Of a stretch of DNA of 64,000 nt, positions 30,241 through 42,412 are shown one piece after another (the stretch's first letter is position 1; every line of letters begins with the position of its first letter). Position numbers and translations under genes: made by a program. A model generated the notes under the pieces. That model saw only the letters and a list, made by a program, of their open reading frames with translations. It had not been told where the DNA came from and did no database searches. The DNA comes from Rhizophagus irregularis (taxonomy: Eukaryota; Glomeromycota; Glomeromycetes; Glomerales; Glomeraceae). The DNA lies in assembly GCF_026210795.1 (NCBI RefSeq), contig NC_089431.1, positions 2,852,001 through 2,916,000 of the forward strand, written 5' to 3'.

Positions 30241-33200
30241 ACACTGGTCAAAATTAATACTATCGGGTACCTATCGGGTACCTGATATGTGTACAATATA
30301 TGTGATATATGTGTATGATATTTAACAATGCTACACATATCAGGTACCCGATATGTGTAGTAGAAATGTAGAAAACTGGTGACACATCATGTACATATCA
30401 CATATACATCTTACATATCGGGTAGTTAAATATCGGTCACATATCATAGACTTATTGGGTACCCGATATATTATGATATATATCATATAGATATCATACA
30501 GATATCATACAGATATCAGACGGATAGATATAGGATAATAATTTCGTATTAATACTAGTAGATTTATAATTTAATTCAGGCAAAAAAATTATAAAATACA
30601 ATCATAATTTATATATTTTTTTAATTTTAATTCAAAACTTTATTACAATTTAAATTTATTTACACTTTTTAATTAAAAAAAAACAATTATACTAATTATA
30701 CTTGAATACTTGAATAAATATATATAATATATAACTTCTACTAAAAGTAGCATAAAAATAAAATCACTTGTTTGCTTATACCTGTTTGATTATTTAAAAG
30801 AAGCATTAATGATAAATATATTAGTAAGAGAAAAGAGAATGTTATTAAAAAATATTAGTATAGATATATAAATATAGAAAATATTAGTAGAAACATTAGC
30901 AGAAAGAAAAAGTTAGTAGAATAAAAAATGTTAGTAGAAAGAGAACATATATCAGTAGTAATATAATATTAATAGAAAATATTAAATAGTAAAAATGTTA
31001 ATATAGTAGAAAAAAATAATAAAAAATATATTAGTAGGAGTATTAGTAAAAGAAAAGAAAGAAACGAAAAAAAAATGGTAGAAAAACATTAATAAAGAAA
31101 AGAAATATTAGTAATATATACCTTTTTATGCATTTCTAGATATAATAAATAAAAAAAATATAAAAATATGTATTTCTGGATATATTAAATAGATAAAAAA
31201 TTGTGTTTTTAAGTAAAAAAAATTGAGAACGAAGAAAAGGTTTTAATAAGATAAACAAAAATGCGAAATGTAAATATTTAAATCATGTGATCACATGATA
31301 ACAATATTACGTAACGTAACTTACCGCATGTTATTTTATAGCCTGAATACATTTATAATTAAATTTGGTAAAATTACGTCGTAAAACAAAAATTTCTCAA
31401 TCCAAATGACCCCTTCGATTAAAAAATTATCAAAAAAAAAAATCTTTCCAAATGAACCCTTAGAAAATTTCTCATCAAAAAAATATTTGAAATGACCCCT
31501 CTAGTTAAAAAACTTTTTTAAAAAATTTCTTCAAATGAACCCTTAGAAGATTTATTAAAAAAATCTCAAAAAATCTTCCAAATGAATTCTTAGAAATTTC
31601 TTTATTAAAAAATAAAATGTCCTAAATGATCCCTTTAGTTAAAAAAATCCCAAAAAATAATTTCCCCAAATGAACTCCTAGAAATTTTCTGTCAAAAAAT
31701 GTCCCAAACGATCCCTTTGGTTAAAAAATTCTTAAAAATAATCTCCCCAAACGAACTCTTAGAAAATTCTCTATCAAAAATGTTTTAAACGATCCCTTGG
31801 TTAAAAAATTCTCAAAATAATCTCCCCAAATGAATCCTTAGAAAATTCTCTATCAAAAAATGCCCCAAATGATCCTTTTAATTAAAAAATTCTCGAAAAA
31901 CTATTTCCCAAACGAACTCTTAGAAAATTCTCTATCAAAAATGTTCCAAACGTTCCCTTTAGTTAAAAAATTCTCAAAAATAATCTCTCCAAACAAATCC
32001 TTAGAAAATTCTCTATCAAAAAATGCCCTAAACGATCTCCTTAATTAAAAAATTCAAAAAATAATTTCCCTAAACGAACTCTTAGAAAATTATCAATCAA
32101 AAAATGCCCCAAATGATCCTTTTAGTTAAAAAATTCTCGAAAAACCATTTTCCAAACAAATTCTTAGAAAATTCTCTATCAAAAATGTTCCAAACGTTCC
32201 CTTTAATTAAAAAATTCTCAAAAACAATCTCTTCAAACGAATCATTAGAAAATTCTCTATCAAAAATGCCCTAAGCGATTCCCTTAATTAAAAAATACAA
32301 AAAATAATTTTCCTAAACGAACTCTTAGAAATTTCTCTATCAAATGATACCTTCAGTTAAAAAATTCTCAAAAAATAATTTTTCCAAACAAACTTTTAGA
32401 AAATTCTCTATCAAAAAAATTCTCTATCAAAAAATGTTCCAACAGTCCCTTTGGTTAAAAAATTCTCAAAAATAATCTCTCCAAACGAATCATTAGAAAA
32501 TTCTCTATCAAAAAATGCCCTAAACGATCCCCTTAATTAAAAAATTCAAAAAATAATTTCCCTAAACACACTCTTAGAAAATTCTCTATCAAAAAATGCC
32601 TTAAATGATTCTTTTAATTAAAAAATTCTCGAAAAACCATTTCCCAAACGAACTCTTAGAAAATTCTCTATCAAAAATGTTCCAAACGTTCCATTTAGTT
32701 AAAAAATTCTCAAAAATAATCTCTTCAAACGAATCCTTAGAAAATTCTCTATCAAAAAATGCCCTAAATGATCCCCTTAATTAAAAAATTTAAAAAATAA
32801 TTTCCCCAAACGAACTCTTAGAAAATTCTCTATCAAAAATGCCTTAAATGATCCTTTTAGTTAAAAAATTCTCGAAAAACCATTTCCCAAACAAATTCTT
32901 AGAAAATTCTCTATCAAAAATGTTCCAAACGTTCCCTTTAGTTAAAAAATTCTCAAAAACAATCTCTCCAAACGAATCATTAGAAAATTCTCTATCAAAA
33001 ATGCCCTAAGCGATCCCCTTAATTAAAAAATACAAAAAATAATCTCCCTAAACGAACTCTTAGAAAATTCTCAATCAAAAATGCTCTAAATGATCCTTTA
33101 AGTTAAAAAAATTCTCAAAAAACCATTTCCCAAACAAACTCTTAGAAAATTCTCTATCAAAAAATGTTCCAAACGATCTCTTGGTTAAAAAATTCTCAAA

Positions 33201-35568
33201 AATAATCTCTCCAAATGAATCCTTAGAAAATTCTCTATCAAAAAATGCCCTAAACAATCCCCTTAATTAAAAAATACAAAAAATAATTTCCCTAAACGAA
33301 CTCTTAGAAAATTCTCAATCAAAAAATGCCCTAAACGATCTCCTTAATTAAAAAATTCAAAAAATAATTTCCCTAAACAAACTCTTAGAAAATTCTCAAT
33401 CAAAAAATGCCCTAAATAATCCTTTTAGTTAAAAAATTCTCGAAAATCCATTTTCTAAACGAATTCTTAGAAAATTCTCTATCAAAAATGCCCTAAGCGA
33501 TCCCTTTAATTAAAAAATACAAAAAATAATTTTCTCTAAATGAACTTTTAGAAATTTCTCTATCAAATGATACCTTCAGTTAAAAAATTCTCAAAAAATA
33601 ATTTTTCCAAACAAACTCTTAGAAAATTCTCTATCAAAAAAATTCTCTATCAAAAAATGTTCCAATGGTCCCTTTGGTTAAAAAATTCTCAAAAATAATC
33701 TCCCTAAATGAACTCTTAGAAAATTCTCAATCAAAAAATGCCCTAAACGATCCCCTTAATTAAAAAATTCAAAAAATAATTTCTCTAAACGAACTCAGAA
33801 AATTCTCAATCAAAAAATGCCCTAAACGATCCCCTTAATTAAAAAATTCAAAAAATAATTTTCCTAAACGAACTCTTAGAATTCTCAATCAAAAAATGCC
33901 CTAAACAATCCCCTTAATTAAAAAAAAAAAAGCGTTCAAAAAATGGAAAAAATTTACTCGGAACAAACTCTTAGAAAATTCTCAATCAAAAAATGTCCTA
34001 AATGATCCTTTTAGTTAAAAAATTCTTGAAAACCTATTTCCCAAACAAATTCTTAGAAAAATTTCTATCAAAAATGTTCCAAACGTTCCCTTTAATTAAA
34101 AAATTCTCAAAAACAATCTCTCCAAACGAATCATTAGAAAATTCTCTTTATCAAAAATGTCCTAAGCGATCCCCTTAATTAAAAAATACAAAAAATAATT
34201 TTCCTAAACGAACTCTTAGAAATTTCTCTATCAAATGATACCTTCAGTTAAAAAATTCTCAAAAAATAATTTTTCCAAACAAACTCTTAGAAAATTCTCT
34301 ATCAAAAAATTCTCTATCAAAAAATGTTTCAACGGTCCCTTTGGTTAAAAAATTCTCAAAAATAATCTCTCTAAACAAACTCTTAGAAAATTCTCAATCA
34401 AAAAATGCCCTAAACGATTCTCTTAATTAAAAAATTCAAAAAATAATTTCCCTGAACAAACTCTTAGAAAATTCTCAATCAAAAAATGCCCTAAATGATC
34501 CTTTTAGTTAAAAAATTCTTGAAAACCTATTTCCCAAACAAATTCTTAGAAAATTCTCTATCAAAAATGTTCCAAACGTTCCCTTTAATTAAAAAATTCT
34601 CAAAAACAATCTCTCCAAACGAATCATTAGAAAATTCTCTATTAAAAATGTCCTAAGCGATCCCCTTAATTAAAAAATACAAAAAATAATTTTCCTAAAC
34701 GAACTCTTAGAAATTTCTCTATCAAATGATACCTTCAGTTAAAAAATTCTCAAAAAATAATTTTTCCAAACAAACTCTTAGAAAATTCTCTATCAAAAAA
34801 ATTCTCTATCAAAAAATGTTCCAACAGTCCCTTTGGTTAAAAAATTCTCAAAAATAATCTCTTTAAACGAACTCTTAGAAAATTCTCAATCAAAAAATGC
34901 TCTAAACGATCCCCTTAATTAAAAAATTCAAAAAATAATTTTCCTAAACGAACTCTTAGAAAATTCTCAATCAAAAAATGCCCAAATGATCCTTTTAGTT
35001 AAAAAATTCTCAAAAAACCATTTCCCAAATGAATTCTTAGAAAATTCTCTATCAAAAAATGTTCCAAACGGTCCCTTTAGTTAAAAAATTCTCAAAAATA
35101 ATCTCTCCAAACAAATCTTTAGAAAATTCTCTATCAAAAATGCTCTAAATGATCCTCTTAGTTAAAAAAACAATTTTTCTAAACGGACTCTTAAAAAATT
35201 TCTCAAAAAAATCTATCTAAAAGTTTCTTAAATAAAATCCCTATTAAATATTATTCAAATGGACTTTTAAAATTTCTTAGAAAATTATTTATAAAAATTA
35301 TCTAAAAAATGAATTTAAATAAAAAATTTTAGTTGAAACGGATTATATATAATACAGTACGTTGTACAAAATAAAAATCTTACGTATTAAAATTTACATA
35401 TCGGGTACCTGATATGTGTAAGATAGATCAATGCCCGATATACAATATCAGTGACTAATAGCTTAGCTATCGGGTACCCGATATGTAAAAATACCCGATA
35501 TTTATCCGATTAGCCACCGATATATAGGTGCCCGATATGTACCCGATAGAATTGATTTTGACCAGTGT
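30241..35568. mobile_element. Nested 5.3-kb non-autonomous TIR element (Tc1/mariner-like ends) carrying a satellite
   Basis: The ends ACACTGGTCAAAATTAATAC and, reversed, ACACTGGTCAAAATCAATTC are inverted repeats that continue into TATCGGGTAC. Subterminal regions (30270-30520 and 35395-35560) repeat TATCGGGTACC and ACCCGATATGT many times in both orientations. The CACTGGTCAAAA end and TA dinucleotides at both flanks suggest Tc1/mariner type. There is no transposase; the interior is AT-rich DNA plus the long array at about 31390-35215. Confidence 0.8.
31390..35215. repeat. About 80-bp satellite array, roughly 45-50 units
   Basis: Unit landmarks recur in fixed order: CTTAGAAAATTCTCTATCAA, then AAATG(C/T)(C/T)C, ATCCCTTTAGTTAAAAAATT, CTCAAAAA(C/T)AATCTC and CCAAACGAA. 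Unit subtypes (for example GCCCTAAACGATCCCCTTAA and GTTCCAAACGTTCCCTTTAG) alternate, giving a higher-order pattern. Weak open frames on both strands (31860-32048, 33075-33257) are only the repeat read as codons. No coding function. Confidence 0.9.
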
Positions 35569-35791
35569 TAGGCAAGATGGCATTTCGCCAAAAAGCAAAA
35601 TTCTGCTGAAACTATATTAAAGTTATATTAAAAAACTGTTGAAACTTTAGAGAAAGGCAAAACTGCCGAAACTTATTATAAATGCTGAAACTGCCAAAAC
35701 TCTGCTGAAACTATAATAAATCTATAGTAAAATTTTGACAAAACTAATCGTAGGATTTTGAAGAGGTTTAGACAAGCAACCTTAATCCAGA

Positions 35792-36689
35792 TATGTATAT
35801 CAATTGGAATTTTACTTAAAAAGTACTTATTTATAATTTGATTAATTATGTCTTTTATACTATAAATAATTTAATCTATTCCCTATAAAAAATATTTTTG
35901 CCAAAATATACTTATAATAAACTTAAAATTTTATTTTATATTTAAAATATATTTAAAATTTTATTTTATACTTAAAATATACTAAAATAGGTAAAAATTA
36001 AATATCATTTAAGTATAATTTAAGTTTTTTACTTCAAATCACTCAAAATGAAGATCACCGTTAGCCAGAATTATCAAATTTTACTGGCACTCTATTTTTT
36101 TAATGCTGGTCGATCGTCATAATTTCAGTCATCGGTGATTATCACCCCTGGTGATAGTTAGAAAAATTCATTTAAGTATATAATAATATACTTAAAATTT
36201 TCTTATTTTAAATATTCTTAAAATATACTAAAATGGGTAAAATTTAAGTGTAAATTAAATATATTTTAAGTATATATTAAATACAATTTAATTCAAATTT
36301 TGTGAAAATTCAATTTTCAGTATATTTTAAGTATAAATAAGAAAATTAAATATATTTTAAATATATTTTAAGTAAAATTTTTTTTATAGGGATATTATAC
36401 AACTTTTAAATATCAGCTGCTATTGGATAATTTGCCAATTCTTGAAAAACTTAAATTTCTTAAATCTAATTTATATATCAAAAGCTTAATATACTATTTC
36501 TGTATTATGCATTATGATTTATAAAAATTTAATATATTTATATAAACATTATCATATAATCATACAACACATTTAATTCAAAAAATCATAGAAGCAGTAA
36601 AAGCCTTTGAATTGGATCCTATACCTTTTATTACATAACTTTTACAGTTTTTGTATTGGACTTTTTTTTTACTAATTGGTTCACTTATA
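35792..36689. other. AT-rich flank between two transposons
   Basis: Repeated AAATATATTTTAAGTATA words near 35920-36370 resemble those at 6730-7015. A GC-richer block at 36045-36165 contains an inverted pair AAGATCACCGTTAGCCAGAA and CATCGGTGATTATCACC, probably a small decayed element. No gene. Confidence 0.35.
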
Positions 36690-36698
36690 GCCTAATAC
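36690..36698. repeat. 9-bp target-site duplication, left copy
   Basis: GCCTAATAC immediately before the left inverted repeat; the identical copy follows the right end at 41261-41269. Confidence 0.85.
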
Positions 36699-37104
36699 AG
36701 CATAGCAGACATGCTTATATCACCATGCCGATCATTTTGCTGATCATATATATTTTTCAAACTTCAATAAACAATATCTCGAAATTCAGTCATCCAATTT
36801 TGATAAAGTTGTGCTCATTGGATTCGCCTCATCGAGACGAGTCAAATGGTGGTATTTTCATTAATTTTGGATCACTAGATGCCAAGATATTCACGATTTT
36901 GTATTTCTATTATGAATTATCACATTATATAAAATCGGCCGATCTGGCTTGGCTACACCGATATACATTTGGCCGGGCTATAAAAATTGATAAATTTAAG
37001 TTTTTTAACGATATAGAATAAAATAATAAACCTTTTTCATTACTAAAATTGATATTTATTAATTTTATATATAAATTTTTAGTATTTAATTAGGAAATTT
37101 ACTA

Positions 37105-37440
37105 TTTTTAGACTTTAAAACTTTGTACAAAGCCACAGACTTTTAAGCCAACTCTGAAATTTTCATCATATATTTGTTAACCATTTAGAAATATATGGTG
37201 AAAAAATGGCATCCTAATTCGCTTGAAACCAAAAGTTACCTATATACTATATTTAGTCAATTTTAATAAATTTGCAATTTTTAGACTTCAAAGTTTTGTA
37301 CAAAGCCACAGACTTTTAAGCCAACTTTGAAATTTTCATTATATATTTGTTAACCATTTAGAAATATATGGTAAAAAAATGGCATCCTAATTCGCTTGAA
37401 ACCAAAACTTACTTATATGTTATATTTAGTCAATTTTAAG
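37105..37440. repeat. Tandem duplication, about 173-bp period
   Basis: Two near-identical copies of a segment with TTTGTACAAAGCCACAGACT and ATGGCATCCTAATTCGCTTG, upstream of the transposase start, inside the transposon. It may be its subterminal or promoter region. Confidence 0.85.
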
Positions 37441-37677
37441 TAATATATGATTATTTGATTTTAAAACTTTATATATTTTCTAAAATTTATTTTTGTTTAC
37501 TATTTTAAAAATATAAGATAAAATTAATTATTTTAAAAGTTTTCTATGTGTTATATTTAATCAGTTTTTTTATAAATAGACAAAAAAATTGCTTTAGCAA
37601 AATTAGAAAATCCAATCCAATTTAAAATAAAAAAACAATATTTTTTTAAATACTTTCATAATTTTTAATTATAAAAA

Positions 37678-40600
37678 ATGGATAACACTTCTACTTTTTC
37701 AAATATTTGCAATTTTGATTCCATTGAATGTAATGGAAGAATAAAGCCAATCACTTATAACACTAAAATACCAAAATCTACTGAATTAATTATTTCAGTT
37801 GGAATGTATTTATGCCAAATACATTACAATCAATTTATTTTAAATGAAACTAGAAATATTAATTATAATAAGAGTTGTGAGCATTCAAAACATGATGAAT
37901 ATAAAAATCAATCAAAAAATACAAAAAAAAAATCAAGCAAACTTAATCTTAAAAAGGTTCCAAAAAGATTAATTGAAGTTTTAGAATTAAATGAATCTTC
38001 AGAAATTTGTAGTATGTGTAGAAATAAAACTGATAAAGATTCTGAATATTTACAAAATGAAAAATACAAAGCACCTATTCCAATTAAAAAAAACAATTTA
38101 AATGATAATGATAATTTACAAGATGAATCAATAGAAACTATACAAGATGAAGTAATAGAGGCTATACAAGATGAATCAATAGAAGTTATACAAAATGAAT
38201 CAATGTGTTGGCATAAAATGAATCAATAGAAACTAAACAAATAAAAACTTGTCAACATCCAAAACATGATGAATACTTAAATCAATCAAAAAATACAAGA
38301 AAACAATTTAGTCTTGAAAAGTTCCAACAAGATTAATTAAAGTATTAGAATTAGATGAACTTGCAATGATTTGCAGTATGTGTAAAAAAAAAACTGATAA
38401 AGATTCTCAATATTTACAAACTGAAGAATATAAAGCACCAATTTCTAGAAAAAATAATAATGACAATATATCAAAAATAGGAAATCATACTTATTTATTT
38501 AGAAAAGATATCTTATATACTGGAGAAGAATTACAACAATTTGAATCAGATTATCAAGAAATTATGACACAATTAAAAATTTCAAGTGAAATTAAATTAA
38601 GTAGTAAAATAATAAAAATGTCTAATATTCTTTATAATAATCAACATAGATTAAATCTTAAACCTATTTATGATCCAATAGCTTTTAAAACTATGTTAGA
38701 AACAGCTGATAAAGATTTAATTGGATTTTTTGATGAATTATATGCTGGAACTAATCCTAATACTAAATCTGAAACAACAAATAATAACAACAAAAAAAAA
38801 TTAGTTTCTTTACGTTATTTTTTAGCTAGCATTAATAATAAATATATTAATGGAATTAAAGTTGATATTGGATCATACTTGGAAACTTCTGGAGCTTCTT
38901 CTTCTTCTATGATACATTGGCAAATATAGGAGTTTCAGTAACAAGAAAAACAGTAAATCGTAAAAAAAATTTTATTTCAAATGAACACCAACAAACTGTA
39001 GATAATTATTGTTTACAAAATATAGAAAATATGTTTATTCTTAATATAGATGATTACCATAATATTCATAGGCGTAATCAACCAACATTCGTTACAAACT
39101 CACAATATTTATCATTTTGTAACAATATTATTGAATACAAATACTAAAATTTCAAAAATACCATTTTATTCATTAAATAATTTTTCAATACATAATCCTA
39201 AAGGAATTGATTCTGGATTAATTATTAATAACATTAAAAATAATTTTATGAATCAATTAGGTAAAAGTTATTATATGCAAAAAGAATTATGGAAAAATTT
39301 TTTAATTGAAGATTCTTATGAAAATAGAGTTGAACTACTTAATATTCATAATTATGATGGTAGAATTCAAAATTACCATGAATTAAGATCAATGTCTAAT
39401 AGCAAATTAGTAGACTTTATTTTGCATCCTTTACATAGTATCTTAAGGATTATATTGAATGTTTAGATTATGTATTTAAAGCATTTGAAAGATTAGAAAA
39501 TATTGAAGAAAATTATTTAAATAATTTTATCATTCCTGTAATTGCTGATTGGCCAGGACAAGTAAATATAAGAAGAGCTATAACACTTAGAATTAAGAAA
39601 GGCATTAATTCTGGAGTTCCAGAGCAAGTGTTAAATTTAATTCCTATGATAGGTCCCACTTCATGTCTCTTTAAACAGCAGAGAAATACTATTTCAAACA
39701 TATCATTTCTTTTTTGAGATGCTATATCATAACTTATTTGGAGATAAAAAAATATTATCTTAAAAACCAAAACAAACAGTAATCAATCTTATTTTACATT
39801 TAACTTATCATGGATGGAAAAATATTCGTGATATTGTTACAAAAAGATTTGGAAATTTAAAAGATGCAGAATATCAAATGATGATAGATTTATTAGATAA
39901 TTCTATTCCACTTACTTTGGATATATATGCAATACTTTTTAGAAGTGGATTTTTTGAAGGATATTTAGAAAGTACTGTAAAAATTTGGATATTATTTCAA
40001 AGATTGAGAAGACATAATTATAATAAAGCACCACTTATGTTTTTAAGTGATGTATTTTATTGGACTTCAAAAAATCATCCAATAATTAATATTTTAAAAA
40101 ATAATTTACCAATTTTTAATGATTATTTTGTTGAAAATTTTCATAGCTCTTTAAGGCATCAAACAGCAGAATCAAATTCAGAGTTACAAATTATACAAAA
40201 AGCAAAAATTATTGATGCTGAAAAAAATAATAATCCTTTTAAAAATTCTTTTGTTAATTTGAGAAATCCAGCTAAGTCTCAAATTAAAGAATTAAAATCT
40301 TTAGAAAAAAAGGTTTCATTATTTTTATTCTCAATATTTGATAAGATTCATCAGAATATAGGAAATACAAAACAAATTAATAATGATAGATATCCAAAAT
40401 TTTATCTTCCAAGTTTTGATATTGAAGTTGATGTAGAAGTACTTCCTTGTATAATACACAAAAAATACCAAAGAGACGATAAATTTTGCGATGCAAATAA
40501 TTGTTTATTATCAAATAGTATAGATTTATCTAATGGAATTGTTTTACTTTGTGGACACAGTTTTCATAAAGAATGTTTAAGTACTTTATATGATGATAAA

Positions 40601-40840
40601 TGTAATTTTTGTTTTGATTATTTATCATCTGGAATTGAGAAAAATATTAAGAGTTTGGATCAAAGATTGTCGACATCATTAAAAGAAAATGAAATCCCTT
40701 TATTTGAAAAGGAAAATAATAATGATGATGAAAATGATGAAGAAGAGAATATTGAAAACATATTAGAAAGAACAGAATGTGATGTAGAAAATCAATATGA
40801 TATAATGTATCAACAATGGTTAAATTATAATGATATATAA
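37678..40840 (+). pseudogene. DDE-type transposase with C-terminal RING-like domain (glomeromycete family), interrupted
   Basis: Begins MDNTSTFSNICNFDSIECNG. A segment CSMCRNKTDKDSEYLQNEKY is duplicated at 38370 (CSMCKKKTDKDSQYLQTEEY) by an internal DNA duplication. Then SLRYFLASINNKYINGIKVD; ILNIDDYHNIH (possible catalytic Asp); VIADWPGQ and GPLHVSLNSRE-like readings near 39538-39685; YQMMIDLLDNSIPLTLDIYA; DYFVENFHSSLRHQT; and a C-terminal zinc region C-x4-C...LLCGHSFHKEC...C-x2-C near 40488-40615, followed by an acidic tail. Several frame changes between 38220 and 39870 show decay. The family is recalled as abundant in Rhizophagus. It is the only gene of the transposon with 9-bp duplications. 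Confidence 0.7.
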
Positions 40841-41407
40841 TTAGTATTAATATAATAATTTTTATTAAATTGCAAAAGTCACTTTATTGAAATTTTTTAA
40901 TAATAAAAATTAATATTTTATTTTGATTAATGAAAATTAATGAATTATAATTGTATAATTACTCCAACTAATAAGATAAATTATATAATAAAATAATTAG
41001 AAGATTCCGAATGCAAATATCTCAAGATATATAACTCCAAATTTTGTAAAATAAAGATGATCGGATTCATCAAGTCCTAAGCTTTCTAACAAGCTAAAAA
41101 TCATAAAATTCTGATCACTGGATGCTGAGATAACTGAGATTAACTTTAAAAAAAATCTAATATTAAATGTGATATGATAAAATAGTGATCAACAAATGAT
41201 CGGCAAATGATCGGCAAATGATCGGCAAAATTGTGATAAAATAGGGATGTCCGCTATGCTGCCTAATACATGATTTTATTCCTTTACAGTTTTTTTGAAA
41301 TATTCTTTAACTTAAATATATTTTGCTCCTCTATTTGTAAAGTTTTATCTACCATTTACAATAATTTTGTACACAAATTTTGTAAATAAATCTAAAATGT
41401 TTGTATA

Positions 41408-41563
41408 TACTAGAGCTCCAAAATGATTCGCATAAACTCGCATTTTTGACTCGCATAATTGTAAATTTTTGTTTAATTATATTCTAACTTAATAAAAAGT
41501 ACTTTAAAATTAAGGTTTTTGACTCGTGACTTGACTCAACTCAACTCATTAGGAGCTTTAGTA
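41408..41563. mobile_element. 156-bp MITE
   Basis: The ends TACTAGAGCTCCAAAATGA and, reversed, TACTAAAGCTCCTAATGA are inverted repeats. Inside are repeats of GACTCG and ACTCGCAT. Flanked by TA on the left, compatible with Tc1/mariner-type MITEs. Confidence 0.75.
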
Positions 41564-42412
41564 CATACTAAAAAAGCTGTTAAAAATATTCCATCAATAT
41601 CACTATAATTCTCAAGTCTCAACCTCAGCCTTCTAATTTGCCTAAATTATCATATTTATCTTTCTCCTTTTTACCACTTCTGATCCAAGACAAGCTGTCA
41701 TGTGATGATGCTGATGAAAATTGGATTAGAAACTTGATTACTTAAGGATTAAATTGGTTTAATCTTTATTCAGATTTTATAAGTCATCTAATAGTACTGT
41801 TAAATAACTGCAATTTTTGCAGAATTGGATATAGATTTTAAAAATGGGTGTACAGTTTGTTATTTAATTAGTACAGTTGCATCTACTGTGTTTGAGATAT
41901 ATTATGGAGGATGATCTAGAAAGTGTTAATGTACTATGATTTTTAATTTACTATAACAACTTTTTAGGAGACTGTATAGCTTTATTTTTTAGTTAGTTTA
42001 TTTTTATTTTTCTTTTAATTGTATTGTATGTTCATTTATTGTAAAGTTTCTAGTAAATAGTAATTAATTTAATAAAGATAAAAGCGCTATGCCATGTTTG
42101 AACTAATTTGGCCAGCTTTTAATTTTGACTTCATGTATAGACAGTATAGTATATCCATCCTGTTTAATGATTGCAGAGTTTTTAAATATTAGATTTAATT
42201 TTAATAATAAATTCTATTTCCATTTGCAAAAAATAACTCTTTAATTATATAAGATATACTATTGATAGATTTTTTATAATATTCTAAAGAAATAACTTTC
42301 AATGTATTTTTAATATAATACAGTAATTTTATCAGAAAAATATAAGGAGTTTGCTATTTATCGCCGGCACCGGTGTCACGTGATTGTTTAAATTTGGCCG
42401 GAATTAAATGAT
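41564..42412. other. Intergenic stretch
   Basis: AT-rich with no frame. Near 42362 a GC patch, GCCGGCACCGGTGTCACGTG, lies just past the 3' end of the minus-strand gene at 42413. Confidence 0.35.

Larger units (their letters stand above)
30211..35784. mobile_element. Outer TIR element (hAT-like by duplication length), split by a nested insertion
   Basis: The left end CTAAGGTTGCTTG and the right end, reversed, TAAGGTTGCTTG are inverted repeats; the flanks carry the direct repeat ATCCAGA (30204-30210 and 35785-35791), extended to 8 bp with one mismatch. Without the nested element (30241-35568) it would be about 245 bp, i.e. a MITE. Its inner right part has repeated CTGAAAC, CCGAAAC and GCAAAA words. 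Confidence 0.75.
36699..41260 (+). mobile_element. 4.56-kb TIR DNA transposon with 9-bp target-site duplication
   Basis: The left end AGCATAGCAGACATGCTTAT and the reversed right end AGCATAGCGGACATCCCTAT are inverted repeats, continuing into ATCAC, GCCGATCATTT and TGATCA. Three tandem GATCGGCAAAT units lie inside the right end (41193-41229). The element holds a transposase gene on the plus strand (37678-40840) and a 170-bp tandem duplication (37105-37440). The 9-bp duplication fits MULE-like integration, but the transposase was not assigned to a named superfamily. The transposase is interrupted, so the copy is not autonomous. Confidence 0.85.

Noticed and set aside
31860-33257. Frames of about 60 codons within the satellite array
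   Set aside because: They are the 80-bp unit read as codons; no unit length keeps a frame across the array.
36656-37021. 121-codon plus-strand frame
   Set aside because: It crosses the target duplication and left end of the transposon, so it cannot be an old gene; no motif was seen.
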